Program-made: the position numbers and the translations under genes | Notes under the pieces: model-generated | The model's database searches: none | Seen by the model: the letters and a program-made list of their open reading frames with translations, nothing else | Told to the model about the DNA's origin: nothing | Origin: Odiellus spinosus | Lineage: Eukaryota > Arthropoda > Arachnida > Opiliones > Phalangiidae | Direction of reading: 5' to 3' | Assembly (NCBI GenBank): GCA_963920705.1 | Contig: CAWUCO010000183.1 | Span: forward strand, 772,268-836,267 | Length of the DNA: 64,000 nucleotides | Shown: in pieces, positions 23,797-36,440 of the stretch | Numbering within the stretch: the stretch's first letter is position 1 | Layout of the letters: every line of letters begins with the position of its first letter

Positions 23797-24359
23797 TAAT
23801 TTGTGTTTGCTTTTGGAAAAATTAAACACTTGTAAATCAATTAACCCATTTTTTTAATTTAGTGGTCGGAATTAAAATTGCAAATTTACAAGTTTAAATT
23901 GAAATGATTTAATATATATGATTATTTTATATTGTACAAACTTTATAATCGGTTATTGTTGTTCTAAATTATGGGGCCCTATAACTGTGGTTTAAGATTA
24001 AATATCCTATGGTGCACGCGACATCTTTTTTAATCTCGATCGCAGCACGTTATTCGATCTTTTTAAAAGTAAATTGATTAAGTTCTTGTTTTTGCCATAT
24101 TCAAAAATATTCCCTCGAGCTCCCGCAGAACGAACACGTCAATACTCTCAGCATAAAACTATAGTTCTTAAATTTCATTTCACACAGTTTAATTCAGAAG
24201 TGCTTTCGATTTAGATGAATATTAACATCGCTTAAGCCGTTGTTTACATTTTGATGGTTTATACCGTTTAATTTTCATTTTTCACTTAGATTTAAAATGA
24301 AACCATTCAGTTTATTTGCCGGTTAATGAAAATTATTAACAACACTTAATAAATACTGG
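23797..24359. other. AT-rich spacer, no gene seen
   Basis: May include the outer part of the minus-strand LTR, whose end I could not fix. Confidence 0.4.
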
Positions 24360-24845
24360 TCTGCCATGGTGCACCTCATGGACTATTAGATTAATAGTTT
24401 TGACCTAATAAATTGGTACCCTTTTAAAATAGCTTTGAACTCACTCGTTTTCCTGTGAGGACGCGTTACACGACGCGCACAAATAATGGTGGACGGACGC
24501 GCACAATTAAAGATTGAAATGTATACAGAATACTGGTCGCTGACGTCTCGTCATCGCGTGATTTCGAATCATCTGATTGCCCGGTTAGATTTTATTTTGT
24601 ACATGGCGATCAAGCCTTTTTCTTACTCCGTAGATTTAAACTCAATTTAAAAATTATGACCTCTCGCTTTTAAGTCTCCAGTCCAACCTCAGGATACCAG
24701 TAAGTAGGAAAATATATAATTGGTACCATGACGCGGCATACGCGGGCATGGCAACTAAAAGGAATTTAAAGTTTTCTTAAAATTGAGTACACATGGGACC
24801 GATTTATAAAAAAAAGGAAGTCCATGTGCAAGAAAAACCATTACA
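24360..24845 (-). repeat. Minus-strand LTR related to the one at 13172
   Basis: On the minus strand, TGTAATGGTTTTTCTTGCAC begins at 24845 after a purine-rich GGTCGGAGGTTAGAG. The first 140 bp and the block around GCACCATGG (near 24370) match the plus-strand LTR at 13172. The far end is uncertain. Internal sequence would lie at higher coordinates; no pol domain was found there. Confidence 0.55.
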
Positions 24846-27800
24846 ACTCTAACCTCCGACCTCGCGCTAGCGTATCGGAAGACCTAAAAGAAAAAACACC
24901 CTACGACTGTAATTGTTCTGGGGGGCGGAGTCTCTGCCGTTTACAAATAAAAGTATTTACGAATTAAAGGGTAGGAGGCAAAGATTTTAAAGGTTATATA
25001 AGAAAATATAAATAAAGTCCGAATTTACCGTTACATATAATATGATGACTCTTTCTTTGTTTCCATCCATATATTCATCCACTACGCTTAGTTTAGAATA
25101 AGAACGACGAAAGCGGCATAACGATGTTATACCTCAATCGCGCCATGGCTCTGGAAGATTCGCTTCAATTCCGAACTCGTCAATTATAAGAGAGAAGGGT
25201 GATACCAAGGGATTACTAGCTAAAGGGATATTGGCTAATTCGAATGATAAAATATACTAGCCTGACGTGACCTTACTAGCGTTGTTTTAATCTGCTAACA
25301 TAAAGATAACGAAAAGAGATTACCATGAACATCCACTAAGATACTAAAATATCTACTCGAGAATTAACGAGACGATCGAGACCAGAATAAACATTAAACT
25401 TTATTATTACACGTATAATTCTCATAAATTCAAAGAGCCCTGAAAAAAAAAGCAAACGAAGTCGTAAAAACAACATCGCGTTAAAGAACATATTTGCAAA
25501 AAACTATGCCAAGTCCTCCGCACTGTTCCTAAAGAAACGTAAGTCTTCCTTTACTCTGCTGTCCAAGAGATGTACATGATGATGGCCCCAGGCATCTATC
25601 CACTACTTGTCCCCTACTTGGCCTATCCTAATCCTTGAAGGCTAAGACATTCTAGGCGTCACCACGGAACTTCCACCTCTGCAGCAGGCTAGAGACGTTA
25701 ACTTTTTTTTTTTTTTTACACGATGTTAAACGCATGAATGACAGAGAGAGAATGTGTTCTATCCATAGGCGCAAATGACTTTTATCTCTCGAAAAACTAC
25801 GTCGACTTCCCTTAAAAAACGGATTTGGCCTACTGGCGATAGGCCAACTGAAAAACGTATTTACATCCCATTGTAAGAATTAGACGACGAGTCCGAAAGT
25901 TCGTTATGTCGAACACATGATAGTACCGAAAGTTCGAATACTCAAAAGGGGCTGACTTCGCGTCGACTGCAACTAAATCAGACTGAGACTGTTGCACTCT
26001 ACTAACGTAACCTTACCTATAATATTATAAGAGGAATGGGTTAGAGCAAGTGTTTAACTAGTTGGAGGGATGACGTAGTTCGAGTGATTAACTAACGTAA
26101 CCTTACCTAAAATATTACAAGAAGGGCAAGGAAACAAAATGTCCTTTTGAGGTTGTGAACTATCGATAAAGATTCCACTTGAGATTATGTACATGAAGAT
26201 TACGGTCTATCAAGATTGTGTTGCATCGACATTATGTTCTGTCGAGATTGCGTCCCATCGAGATTATATCCCATCGATATTGTGTCCTATCGCGCGTGTG
26301 TCCAATTTTGTTCTTATATCCGTATCCTTTCTAGACTCCTTTAAATTCTGCAGCATCATTTAAATTTCCCGCCAACTTTTATAAGTAAATCAATTTATTG
26401 TACGTCTGTCTCAGAGTCCATTTTCTAAGACATTTCAAAATCTCACCGTTATATACCATTTGGGCTAATGTATAATACCCAAGTTTATGTACCCTGCGGC
26501 TTATAATCATTGATAAAAAAAAATTCAATAGGCACTATAAACGTTAAAAACACTGTTTTGCATTTGACTCAATACGTAGAATTCTAGGCATCGTCCTATA
26601 TCTTTTAAACCAAAACATACATCGTTTGTATCTCTCGCGTTCTGCTTTATTATTTATATTTAATTAGACACAAGTTTTTTATTCAACTGCATACACCAAC
26701 GTTATCTTTTTATCCGTCTTCCTATCCAACGTAATCAAAGCTACTGTTGTTCAGTCTTAGTATTCAACATAATAAAAGTATAATAAAAATATAATAGAAC
26801 ACCCTTGTAAATCTAACACATTTCTCTCTTTCTAATGTAAACTCCCAATGAAACGCCGTCTTTCACGGTGTTTCAACCTTATCTACAGCTTTTGTTATCT
26901 CAGTCTTAGTATTCATCCGAAACGTATAGAAAAATATAGAGTACCCCCACGAGCCTAACACATTTTTCTCTCTCGAATGCAAACACTCAATGAAACGGAC
27001 TCGCGGTCGGACGAAGAAGAAGAAGAAGGAGAAAACCTCAGTTATCATTGACAAAAAAGATTCCACCTCATAAGACAAATCTCCATAGACTTTTCTAATG
27101 AAATTTTGAGACACCTATAAATAAAACAGGCCAGCTGGCCTGTTTTTAATGTAATCCAAGTTTCCCTTTGGATTCCTGAACGCGATCAAGGATGCATAAC
27201 TTTTACCTACACGCTCGCCATAATGAGATTGAGTATTCTGAGAGAAAAGCATGTTGCCACCCGAAAAACAAGAAGACAAAACTGAATACAACTAATTTTG
27301 GGCTATACAAAAATTATGAAATTGAGACGTGATTGTAGCCCATGAGATAGTTAAGCTAGAAAACAAGCCCGGATTCTGAAATTTTCCGGCTTTTGTTAAT
27401 CGGAAATCGCATGCATAATTTCTCCTTGAAATACATTAAATATTAAATTTGAGCATATTGCTGGCAATTAATTGGCTCTTGGTTTTGAAAAGAATCTACT
27501 AAGAGATTAATTATGATCGTTTTAGTGTTAAAATAAAGGTTTTTTGCGTGAACAATTTCGAGATTCTTACGATGATTTCGGGATATTTGAGGCAAGGCTT
27601 ATAGGCTAGCCCATTGCACACACAATTTGAAATTTCAACGGTGAAAGGGTGTAGAAACAAGTAGATTATATAACCTGTAACCTTCTGGTTAATTGCGTGA
27701 TTCTAGTTGGTTAGTTTTGAAGGACCCCAACCTGTTTCATCGCTTCATACTTCCTTCATTTTAGGAAAACTATTTAGGAATAACACGAAATAGGAAAAAC

Positions 27801-28977
27801 TACAATTACTATCAATTACTATGAAACGGGCTGAATACATGAATTACTTGTATAAATGAGAAAAAACTTACCGCGTAGTAGAGTACTTAGCGAAATTACG
27901 AAAACTTTTGCAGACTAGAGAATTAAATCTTTTGATAGAGTTTAGATGAAATTTTCCTCTTTGATGTAATTAGTTGATACTAGGACATTTTTGATTTTTC
28001 CCGATTCTTGTTTGATTTAGAAGAAATTTTTATGATGCTCTACGTATGTCGACCAAAACAAACAAAGTCGGGTTATTTTAATTCAGAAACTTACGTACAA
28101 CTTAAAAAAAATGTGCATGTTTTTTGTTGAAGGAAAACATAACAGGACATTAAATCTGGAGCGGCTATAAGAAGAAAAGTAACTCGCATTACAATTATCC
28201 GATGAAACAGGTTTACTTTCAATTTAGCGCTAATATCAAAAAACTATATACCTTTTAATTACTCTAGTTATTTATCAATGTAAGCATCTCACATTCAAGT
28301 TTTATGTTAGACGATAGACAAACAGAAGTTCTTAATTTTTTTAATTTAAATCATTTGGCATAAACGCAACTCTTCAATTCTAAATTTAATTTTTCGCAAA
28401 TCTTCGAGATTGTATTTCAAGCGACGGTTCAGCCGGTAAAATTGGTACTTAACTTTTTTCAATTCAAGCTCCTTGCCTTTAAAATTAGAAAAAAATTTCG
28501 AGCTTAAAAATCGAACACAACCTTACTATTTCACGAGAGTTCGTGTTTTAAATCAGCATATTTAAATGAATTTATTGTTATGATTGGATCGCGATGATTC
28601 AAGTGCAACATTTTGGATTTATTTTCAAATAATTGATATATTTTTTAAATAAGGGTTTATATTTAAAAAAATGTGATTATTTTTAAAAATGATTTTCTTT
28701 TTAAAATATTTGAATATTTGGCAATTCAAGAGGTCAATCATATAAAAACAACCAAAAGACAATATACGTTGGTAAAGCGTGTGACTTACAATTAATATAT
28801 AACAATGTTTTGTCGAAAATTTCAAATAAAACACTTTTTTATTTTAGTACGGAATAAAAAAAAATAAAATAATATACTCAATTAAAACCGTTTCCTTATC
28901 GTATCTTATGTATATGCTGTAAAAGTATTTAAACATATTATACTTAACCTTCAAGTTGGTGATGTCCTGAAGGGTAT
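24846..28977. other. Long non-coding stretch with minor repeats
   Basis: No gene found in about 4.1 kb. Local features: ~22-bp degenerate repeats (ATCGAGATTATGTCC-like) at 26160-26310; a direct duplication of about 140 bp (26745-26860 and 26885-27000, sharing CAGTCTTAGTATTCA and CTAACACATTT); and a perfect palindrome at 27123-27146. The frame at 26863-27114 (minus) is low-complexity. Confidence 0.5.
27123..27146. repeat. 24-nt perfect palindrome
   Basis: AAAACAGGCCAG followed at once by its exact reverse complement. No role is evident. Confidence 0.8.
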
Positions 28978-29130
28978 CGTCCCAATTGATCGACTTTTAA
29001 GTGATCGAAACCAGTTTTTTGGATTAAATGATCGAAATATTTAGGTTAGGTTAGGTTAGGTTAGGTTAGTTTTTTAACTCAATCGATCATATGAAATTCG
29101 ATCATTTCGACCCAAATCGTTCTGAAGCCC
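28978..29130. mobile_element. Small GATCGA-rich element with (TTAGG)n core
   Basis: TTGATCGAC/GTGATCGAA motifs on the left face inverted CGATCAT/TCGACCC on the right, around about six TTAGG repeats (29041-29069). The layout resembles the larger element at 45480-46516. Confidence 0.5.
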
Positions 29131-29244
29131 TCAAATTTGATTTCAATATCTGATAATTATTTTTTAAATTGTAGTGACTTTTCAAAACTTCTCGCATTTT
29201 CATCATGATTTTTATGCGAAGATTAATAAGAAGATTCAAATTAC

Positions 29245-30786
29245 ATTATATCAAAAATGTCTTTGCGAACAAAGACCCAGAAGGACATGTTATGGCCTTG
29301 AATGTCTGAAGTGACAGATATTTAATTTTCTTTTAAAACATTAAATTTAAATACAATTAAATTTTCTTTTAAAACATGAAATTTAAATATAATCAGATTT
29401 TCTTTTAAAACGAAATTTAAATATAATCACAATCTGGCACGATTTAGAGTTTCAAATTTCAAAACAACTGATTTTATTCACTCGGAAATATTTAAGAAAA
29501 AACATAACAGACGATTTTCTCCCATTGACGCTTAACATTAAATTTGGCTTAATTATTTTTCAGGGAAAACGTGTATTGAACTGTTATTTTTCAGTATAAC
29601 GCGAGTCCACTTTTTGTTTTCTTAATTTAACCCGAATTTCCACGACTCGCAATTGAACGGATCGTTAAAAATACTCTCCGTTTTTTTGGAATGGGTATAT
29701 GATAAAGTGAAATGTGTTTTTTAAAGCCCGTTTAAAGTCACCTTCTTTTCTAACTTAGCAGACGATGCAAACCATAACAATTTGTACTTTCAAAGCTATA
29801 TTGTGCGCGCAAGGGAAGAGAATTTCAAAGCGACCAATTTTAGAGCGGATAAGGTTTTTAAATAAATTGTAATACTTTCATTTTTCTTTTCATTAAAACC
29901 GTACAATTAAAATGATGATTTCCATAAGGGACCACTAATTAGTTATTAGGAGTTATAATAAAACATTATCCATGGATTAGGTTTGTTAGTTTGCAACCTA
30001 AATTAAAAATTAAAATATGGGGAATTTTTATTCCCTTTAAATTCCTTGTATAAGCATCTGTAAGCTATCATGAACGAATTGCCTCGACTAAACTCGAGGA
30101 GTTGTAATAAAACATTATCCATGGATTAGGTTTGTTCGTTTGCAAACTAAATTAAAAATTAAAATATGGGGAATTTTTTTCCTTTTAAATTCCTTGTATA
30201 AGCATCCGTAAGCTATCATGAACGAATTGCCTCGACTAAGCTCGAGGAGTTGTAATAAAACATTATCCATGGATTAGGTTTGTTCGTTTGCAACCTAAAT
30301 TAAAAATTAAAATATGGGGAATTTTTTTCCCTTTAAATTCCTTGTATAAGCATTCATAAGCTAACATGAACGAATTAATGTTAAGCGTCAATGGGAGAAA
30401 ATCGTCTGTTATGTTTTTTCTTAAATATTTCCGAGTGAATAAAATCAGTTGTTTTGAAATTTGAAACTCTAAATCGTGCCATATATTTAAATTTCGTTTT
30501 AAAAGAAAATCTAATTATATGAAAATATAATAATATTTAAATTTCATGTTTTAAAAGAAAATTTAATTGTATTTAAATCTAATGTTTTAAAAGAAAATTT
30601 AATTGTATTTAAATCTAATGTTTTAAAAGAAAATTTAATTGTATTTAAATCTAATGTTTTAAAAGAAAATTTAATTGTATTTAAATCTAATGTTTTAAAA
30701 GAAAATTAAATATCTGTCACTTCCGACATTCAAGGCCATAACATGTCCTTCTGGGTCTTTGTTCGCAAAGACATTTTTGATATAAT
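29245..30786. mobile_element. Fold-back element with tandem repeats in loop and arm
   Basis: Left arm 29245-29539 and right arm 30377-30786 are inverted copies with outer end ATTATATCAAAAATGTCTTT. The right arm is longer through four to five extra copies of a ~36-bp repeat (AATGTTTTAAAAGAAAATTT) at about 30560-30710. The loop carries three ~149-bp tandem units (TAATAAAACATTATCC to the CTCGAGGAGT at each join) at 29945-30370. No coding frame. Confidence 0.88.
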
Positions 30787-31732
30787 ATCTGTCACTTCAG
30801 TCTAACACGAAAGTGTTAACTTCTATATTAAAAGACTAGCCCTTTAAAAAGTGATTCAGTCAAATCTCTACATTTTTACCATTGCCCTTTAAACCCAATT
30901 AAAATTAATTTTTTCATAATTTTTGATGTTCATAGCTGCGGCAGCCTCACTTGATTCAGTCAGATCTCTACAATTTTACCATTGCCCTTTAAACCAAATT
31001 AAAATTAATTTTTTTTACAATTTTTGATGTTAATAGCTGGGGCAGCCTCACTTGATTCAGTCAGATCTCTACATTTTTACCATTGCCCTTTAATCCGAAT
31101 TAAAATTAATTTTTTCATAATTTTTGATGTTAATAGCTGCGGCAGCCGCACTTGATTCAGTCAGATCTCTACATTTTACTATTGCCCTTTAAACCCAATT
31201 AAAATTAATTTTTTCACAATTTTTGATGTTAATAGCTGGGGGAGCCGCACTTGATTCCAGTCAAATCTCTACATTTTTACCAGTGCCCTTTAAACCCAAT
31301 TAAAATTAATTTTTTTATTATTTTTGATGTTAATAGCTGGGGTAGCCTCACTTGATTCAGTCAAATCTCTACATTTTTACCATTGCCCTTTAATCCCAAT
31401 TAAAATTAATTTTTACATTATTTTTGATGTTAATAGCTGGGGCAGCCGCACTTGATTCAGTCAAATCTCTACATTTTTACCAGTGCCCTTTAATCCCAAT
31501 TAAAATTAATTTTTCATTATTTTTGATGTTAATAGCTGGGGCAGCCGCACTTGATTCAGTTAAATCTCTACATTTTTACCAGTGCCCTTTAATCCCAATT
31601 AAAATTAATTTTTTCATAATTTTTGATGTTAATAGCTGTGGCAGCCGCACTTGATTCAGTCAAATCTCTACATTTTTACCAGTGCCCTTTAATCCGAATT
31701 AAAATTAATTTTTTCATAATTTTTTATGTTAA

Positions 31733-32813
31733 AGGAATGGTTCACCCATAAAGTTTTTTTTCCTCTAAGGGTCAATAGCACTCTTGGCAACAGAAATTTA
31801 TAACTCAAAATTAATTTTTAATAATAATAATAATTTTATAGTTAAAAATAAATTTAGTATGGACGTGACCCTTTTATCCCTAATTCTAAACTTCTCTGTC
31901 GTGCTTGGCCAGGCTAGCAATCTGATAGGCCAATAGAAATAACTTATAAACCAATGAAATGAGACTCCGAGGGGAGAGAGTCTGAGACAGTAAAGTCTAG
32001 AATCCTTCGTTTTTTAATCGGTGTTGTTTTAAAGAAAGTTCAAAATGCCAAGTTGTATTATAAAAGAATGCAAAAATTTTAGTTCTCGGTTTGGACTAAG
32101 TTTTTATACGGTTCCTGATCATTTAAAGTACCCCGAAAGGCCGAACTCGCGTCAAAATGGCTAAAATATGCTAAAGAAACAGTGAAAGCCGCGTATTATA
32201 CTAAGCCTTTGCCTACGAAGAAGTTGGATTACAGAGTTTGTCAGGTGCAATTTTCTTTCATCTGGTCTATGTCAATTAAATTTTCGATACCGTCATTATT
32301 ATTCCGCTCTTCCTGTAGTCTATCTCTAATTAAAAGTTCTTCTTCCGTGTACACTGGTTCAACTTCAAACGGATCTATTCGCGGTATGACGATACTCTCC
32401 GAGAGTCCGAATCGCCGACGGAGTTAGGCCTAGGCTACGGCTTACCGGGGTTAGATGCTCCTTCAGTCGGCGTCCCGTTCGTTAGACTGGCGAGCACTGC
32501 CGTTATAACCTGTCGTCGATTTAACGTTCAAGCGCGTAGTAGTCAACTTTACCATTGAGTAAAAGCTGAGCCAAGTTACTTTGGCCAATCAGATTATTGC
32601 CGAAATAAAAACCTTGAAGTGACGTATCGAATGCGCTCTTGCTTTACAGGAAAGCTTCATACGGGCGCCTATGTGCCCTCAATGTAATTTGTTTTAATTG
32701 TTTATTTAAAAATATACTTAATTTTAAATTTTTTTAACACTTGAAAAATTGGTTTTGAGTTTAACTAAAGGGTTTGCAGCAAAAATATTTTAACACCGCA
32801 CCATTCCTTTAAT
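31733..32813. mobile_element. TTAA-flanked element (Kolobok-like) with THAP relic
   Basis: The satellite's GATGTTAATAG is split so that TTAA appears on both sides. Ends are AGGAATGGT and ACCATTCCT. Kolobok, piggyBac and Sola3 elements duplicate TTAA; the AAAGGAATGGTTCACCC start resembles Kolobok-type ends that I know from vertebrates. The interior has a decayed THAP domain (32045-32250). On the minus strand, a 60-codon frame without ATG (about 32238-32423) is acidic and may be a scrambled transposase piece. Confidence 0.8.
32045..32250 (+). pseudogene. Decayed THAP zinc-finger domain
   Basis: Starts MPSCIIKECKN, with the first two THAP cysteines, followed by a frameshift near 32150; the second part continues KWLKYAKETVK and ends near RVCQVQF, where the expected His of C2CH is Gln. 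THAP domains bind DNA in P-element and Kolobok transposases. Confidence 0.6.
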
Positions 32814-33804
32814 AGCTGCGGCAGCCGCACTTGATTCAGTCAAATCTCTACATTTTTACCATTGCCCTTTAATCCCAATTAAAATTAATTTTTATATTAT
32901 TTTTGATGTTAATAGCTGAGGCAGCCGCACTTGATTCAGTCAAATCTCTACATTTTTACCCTTGCCCTTTAATCCCAATTAAAATTAATTTTTACATTAT
33001 TTTTGATGTTAATAGCTGGGGGAGCCGCACTTGATTCCAGTCAAATCTCTACATTTTTACCAGTGCCCTTTAAACCCAATTAAAATTAATTTTTTTATAA
33101 TTTTTGATGTTAATACCTCCGGCAGCCGCACTTGATTCGAGTCAAATCTCTACATTTTTACCATTGCCCTTTAATCCCAATTAAAATTAATTTTTACATT
33201 ATTTTTGATGTTAATAGCTGAGGCAGCCGCAATTGATTCAGTCAAATCTCTACATTTTTACCCTTGCCCTTTAAACCCAATTAAAATTAATTTTTTTAAT
33301 AATTTTTGATGTTATTAGCTGGGGGAGCCGCAATTGATTCCAGTCAAATCTCTACATTTTTACCAGTGCCCTTTTAACCCAATTAAAATTAATTTTTTCA
33401 TAATTTTTGATGTTAATACCTCCGGCAGCCGCACTTGATTCCAGTCAAATCTCTACATTTTTACCAGTGACCTTTAAACCCAATTAAAATTAATTTTTTC
33501 ATAATTTTTGATGTTAATACCTCCGGCAGCCGCACTTGATTCCAGTCAAATCTCTACATTTTTACCAGTGCCCATTAATCCCAATTAAAATTAATTTTTT
33601 CATGATTTTTGATGTAAATACCTCCGACAGCCGCAGCGAAATCTTCATATTTTTCCCATTACCCTTTAAACTAAATTTAAATTATTTTTTTCATTATTTT
33701 GCATGTTAATACCTTATTGCCGTTCGAAATGCCAAGTCGTTCGGACTTTCACATTTTTAAAAAGGAGAGTACTTTTAAGTTTTATGGCGGAGAAATTGAA
33801 ACTT

Positions 33805-34953
33805 AATGTTATTCTATGGGATTTAGATATTTTGTACGAGACTTACCTTTCAGATTTATTTTCTAATGATTCCAGATATTTTTCGGGCTTTATTTTAAGA
33901 CTAATTTCATAATTTTACACCGATTAGTTTGGCCACAGGCTATTTATAAAAACGGCAAAAATATGAAGGAGGAGAAATTAAGTCATTAGCGCTCAATATC
34001 CAAGCGCGCTCCTGCACGTGAATTTAAAAAGCTATAGAAAACCTAAGCCTAATTTGTCAAATAAGGCTTAGGTTTTTGCCCACTCAATTTCTCCGCTTTA
34101 ATTTTTCGTCCGTTTTCATAAATAGACTGTGGGCCAACTAATTGGTGTAAAACTATGAAATTAGTCTTAAAATAAAGCTCGAAACTTAATTCATACCACA
34201 CGGAAAATCGAAGTTTTAAAAATATCCGGAAGTATTAGAAAATAAACCTGAAAGGTAAGCCACTTTCAAAAAACCAAATCCCATAGAATAAAATTACGAA
34301 TTGGCCATGACCGAAACTAGCAAAAAAGCCAATTATGGGTCAACTTCAAAATTAATTTTAAAATACTTAGACTAAATATTTATTAATGAAACTTGAAAAG
34401 ATCAACATTCGAACCTTGGTCTACCATTTAAAAGTGATTATAACTGTAACAAATAATTCCTCTTTTAGTTCTGCGATGCAAGGGATTTAGATTTTTTGAA
34501 AGAGACTTACCCATCAGATTTATTTTCTAATGCTTCCAGATATTTTTCGGGCTTTAATTTAAGATTAATTTCATAATTTTACACCGAATAGTTTGCCCAC
34601 AGTCTATAAAAACGGCAAAAATATGAAGGAGGAGAAATTAGGTCATTAGCGTCCAAATCAAGCGCGCTCCTGCTCGTGATTTTAAAAAGCCATATAAAAC
34701 CTTAGCCTAATTTGTCAAATTAGGTTAGGTTTTTGGCGAATCTATTTCTCCGCCTTGTTGTTCCCTCCGTTTTCATGAATAGATTGTGGGCCAACTAATC
34801 GGTGTATTATTATGAAATTAGTCTTAAAATAAAGCTCGAATCTTAATTCATACCACACGGAAAATCCAAGTTTTAAAAATATCCGGAAGTATTAGAAAAT
34901 AAACCTGAAAGGTAAGCCACTTACAAAAAACCAAATCCCATAGAATAACATTA
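33805..34953. mobile_element. Two tandem copies of a hairpin MITE (667-bp duplication)
   Basis: Copy A is about 33805-34296, copy B about 34470-34953. Each has ~170-bp inverted arms (AATGTTATTCTATGGG / CCCATAGAATAACATT outside, TTTTAAGACTAATTTCATAA inside) around a smaller palindrome (AAACCTAAGCCTAATTTG ... AAGGCTTAGGTTT). The copies are 667 bp apart, so flanking DNA was duplicated too. Half of a related element lies at about 46160-46370. The frame at 33703-33912 is part of it. Confidence 0.8.
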
Positions 34954-35279
34954 CGAATTTGGCCATGCGCGAAACCAGCTAAGTACCAAAAAAAGGGTCA
35001 ACTTCAGAATTATTTTTAAAATACTTAGACTTAATATTTTTAAATGAAACTTGGAAAAGGCACACATTCGAACCTTGCTCTACCATTTAAAATTAGATTC
35101 AACTGTAACAAATGATTATTTCGATAAGTTATGTCCCGGAACGGACATGTCCTCGAAAAAGTCAATTTTAATGTTATTTCTATGGGAAAATGGAGCGTTT
35201 TGATTGGCTAGAGACTGAATTTTTTAGGAAATCAAAATAACATTACAAATGATGATCAGCACATAACATAGAACCCTAC

Positions 35280-35559
35280 CGGGTTCTCCGAATTCTTCTA
35301 GATATATTTCCATTTTCTGGTTTTTGCCCAATATGAAATTATCGGGAGTTACTGGATTTTTTTCAATTTTCTTATATTCTGATTTTTCATCGTTCTCCCA
35401 AGATTCCGCAGATGAGATAAATTCTATTTCCATTTTATTTAGTTCACCTTCAGGTTTCTTTTCAGAAATTTCAATTAACTCATTTTTCTTAATATTTGAA
35501 TAAGTTGATTTTTGTAATAAAAATGGTTTTGAGGGTAGTTTTCCAGCCATTTCACGCAA
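35280..35559 (-). CDS. Putative first coding exon, unknown protein, paralogue B
   Basis: ATG-started frame beginning MREMAGKLPSKPFLLQKS. A donor candidate, CCCG|GTAGGG, ends the exon at 35280; unspliced, the frame would run to a stop at 35224 with a short hydrophobic tail. It matches paralogue A (8055-8275) at the N-terminus, in the acidic/lysine-rich middle (TP-N motif near the end) and in about 250 bp upstream. Two conserved frames at 27 kb distance, both with a donor, argue for real exons of a duplicated gene, but no further exon was found on either copy and no family is recognised. Confidence 0.45.
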
Positions 35560-36440
35560 TAATAAAAATTGACTGCTCTTAATGAAATCTAAGTGAATTA
35601 TGACCCTAGCGGAAGGCAGCAGGCTAGTTAAAAAGATATGAGTATGATATTTTATTCGTATGAAGAATTATAAAACAACTTAAATTCAATACATTTATAA
35701 CAAAAAGCGTGTCAGAAACATAACCAAAATTAATCTTATACCACATTGATTATCAAAAAAATTTTACAATTAACGTGTGAACAGCCTTAATTCCAAAAAT
35801 ATTATTTAGATTAAATTCATTCATAAACCAAAAAAAAACTATGAACGTGAAAAACAATTATCTTTAAAATAACTTACTTATTTTACAAATAATGGCTGAT
35901 AATTGACGTGGCTCTGTCCGAGTTCCTCGCCGATGTTTTTCAATTTGACCCTTTAAACTTGACAGAGCCTCGTGAATTTCGATGTAAACGTATGGTCAAT
36001 GACCGGCAATTTTTTTAGTTACTCAATAATTTCATTTTTTTCGTTAAATGATTGTATTAATTTAATTCAAGTTATATATAATAAATATGAGTTTAACGGT
36101 TAATGATTGAATTAATTTTAAATGTTATTTAATTCCAAAACTAGAAGTTTTACGGTGAATAATTGAATTTATTATACAATCATGGTTTATATAAGTTAAA
36201 TACCATCGACATGTAATTTATTTATTGCCAGCCCAATAAAAATTAAATTGACCATTGAAAACCAAAAAAAAATTGCAGAAGATGATTTTATTTAATCGTT
36301 GATTGAATAACATTTTTTTCATTCGTATACTAAGTCTAACTAACTTTACATTTATAATTTTGTCAGTATAATAATGCTTTATTTTCGAAGAAATGATATA
36401 CATTCAAATTAGTTTCCAAAATGTTTTTGTATAAAAACCT
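35560..36440. other. AT-rich; upstream homology with 8276-8500
   Basis: The first ~250 bp resemble the DNA above paralogue A (GAATTATGAC, GTGTCA, AACGTG in order). The rest holds nothing I can name. Confidence 0.45.

Larger units (their letters stand above)
30840..33640 (+). repeat. ~100-bp satellite array, about 17 copies, interrupted
   Basis: Units contain GATGTTAATAGCTG, GCAGCCGCACTTGATTC, CAAATCTCTACATTTTTACC and CAATTAAAATTAATTTTT. Nine copies lie left (30840-31732) and eight right (32814-33640) of an insertion. Right-hand copies more often have TTAATACCTCCG in place of TTAATAGCTG, so the two halves differ. Confidence 0.92.

Noticed and set aside
26863-27114. Minus frame of 83 codons
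   Set aside because: Contains a poly-Phe run from a GAA repeat and lies in a duplicated non-coding block.
27123-27146. Palindrome as a transcription terminator
   Set aside because: Intrinsic terminators of this form are bacterial; the context is eukaryotic and no gene ends here.
29041-29069. TTAGG tract as a chromosome end
   Set aside because: Only about six repeats, embedded in a small inverted-repeat element, with unique sequence on both sides.
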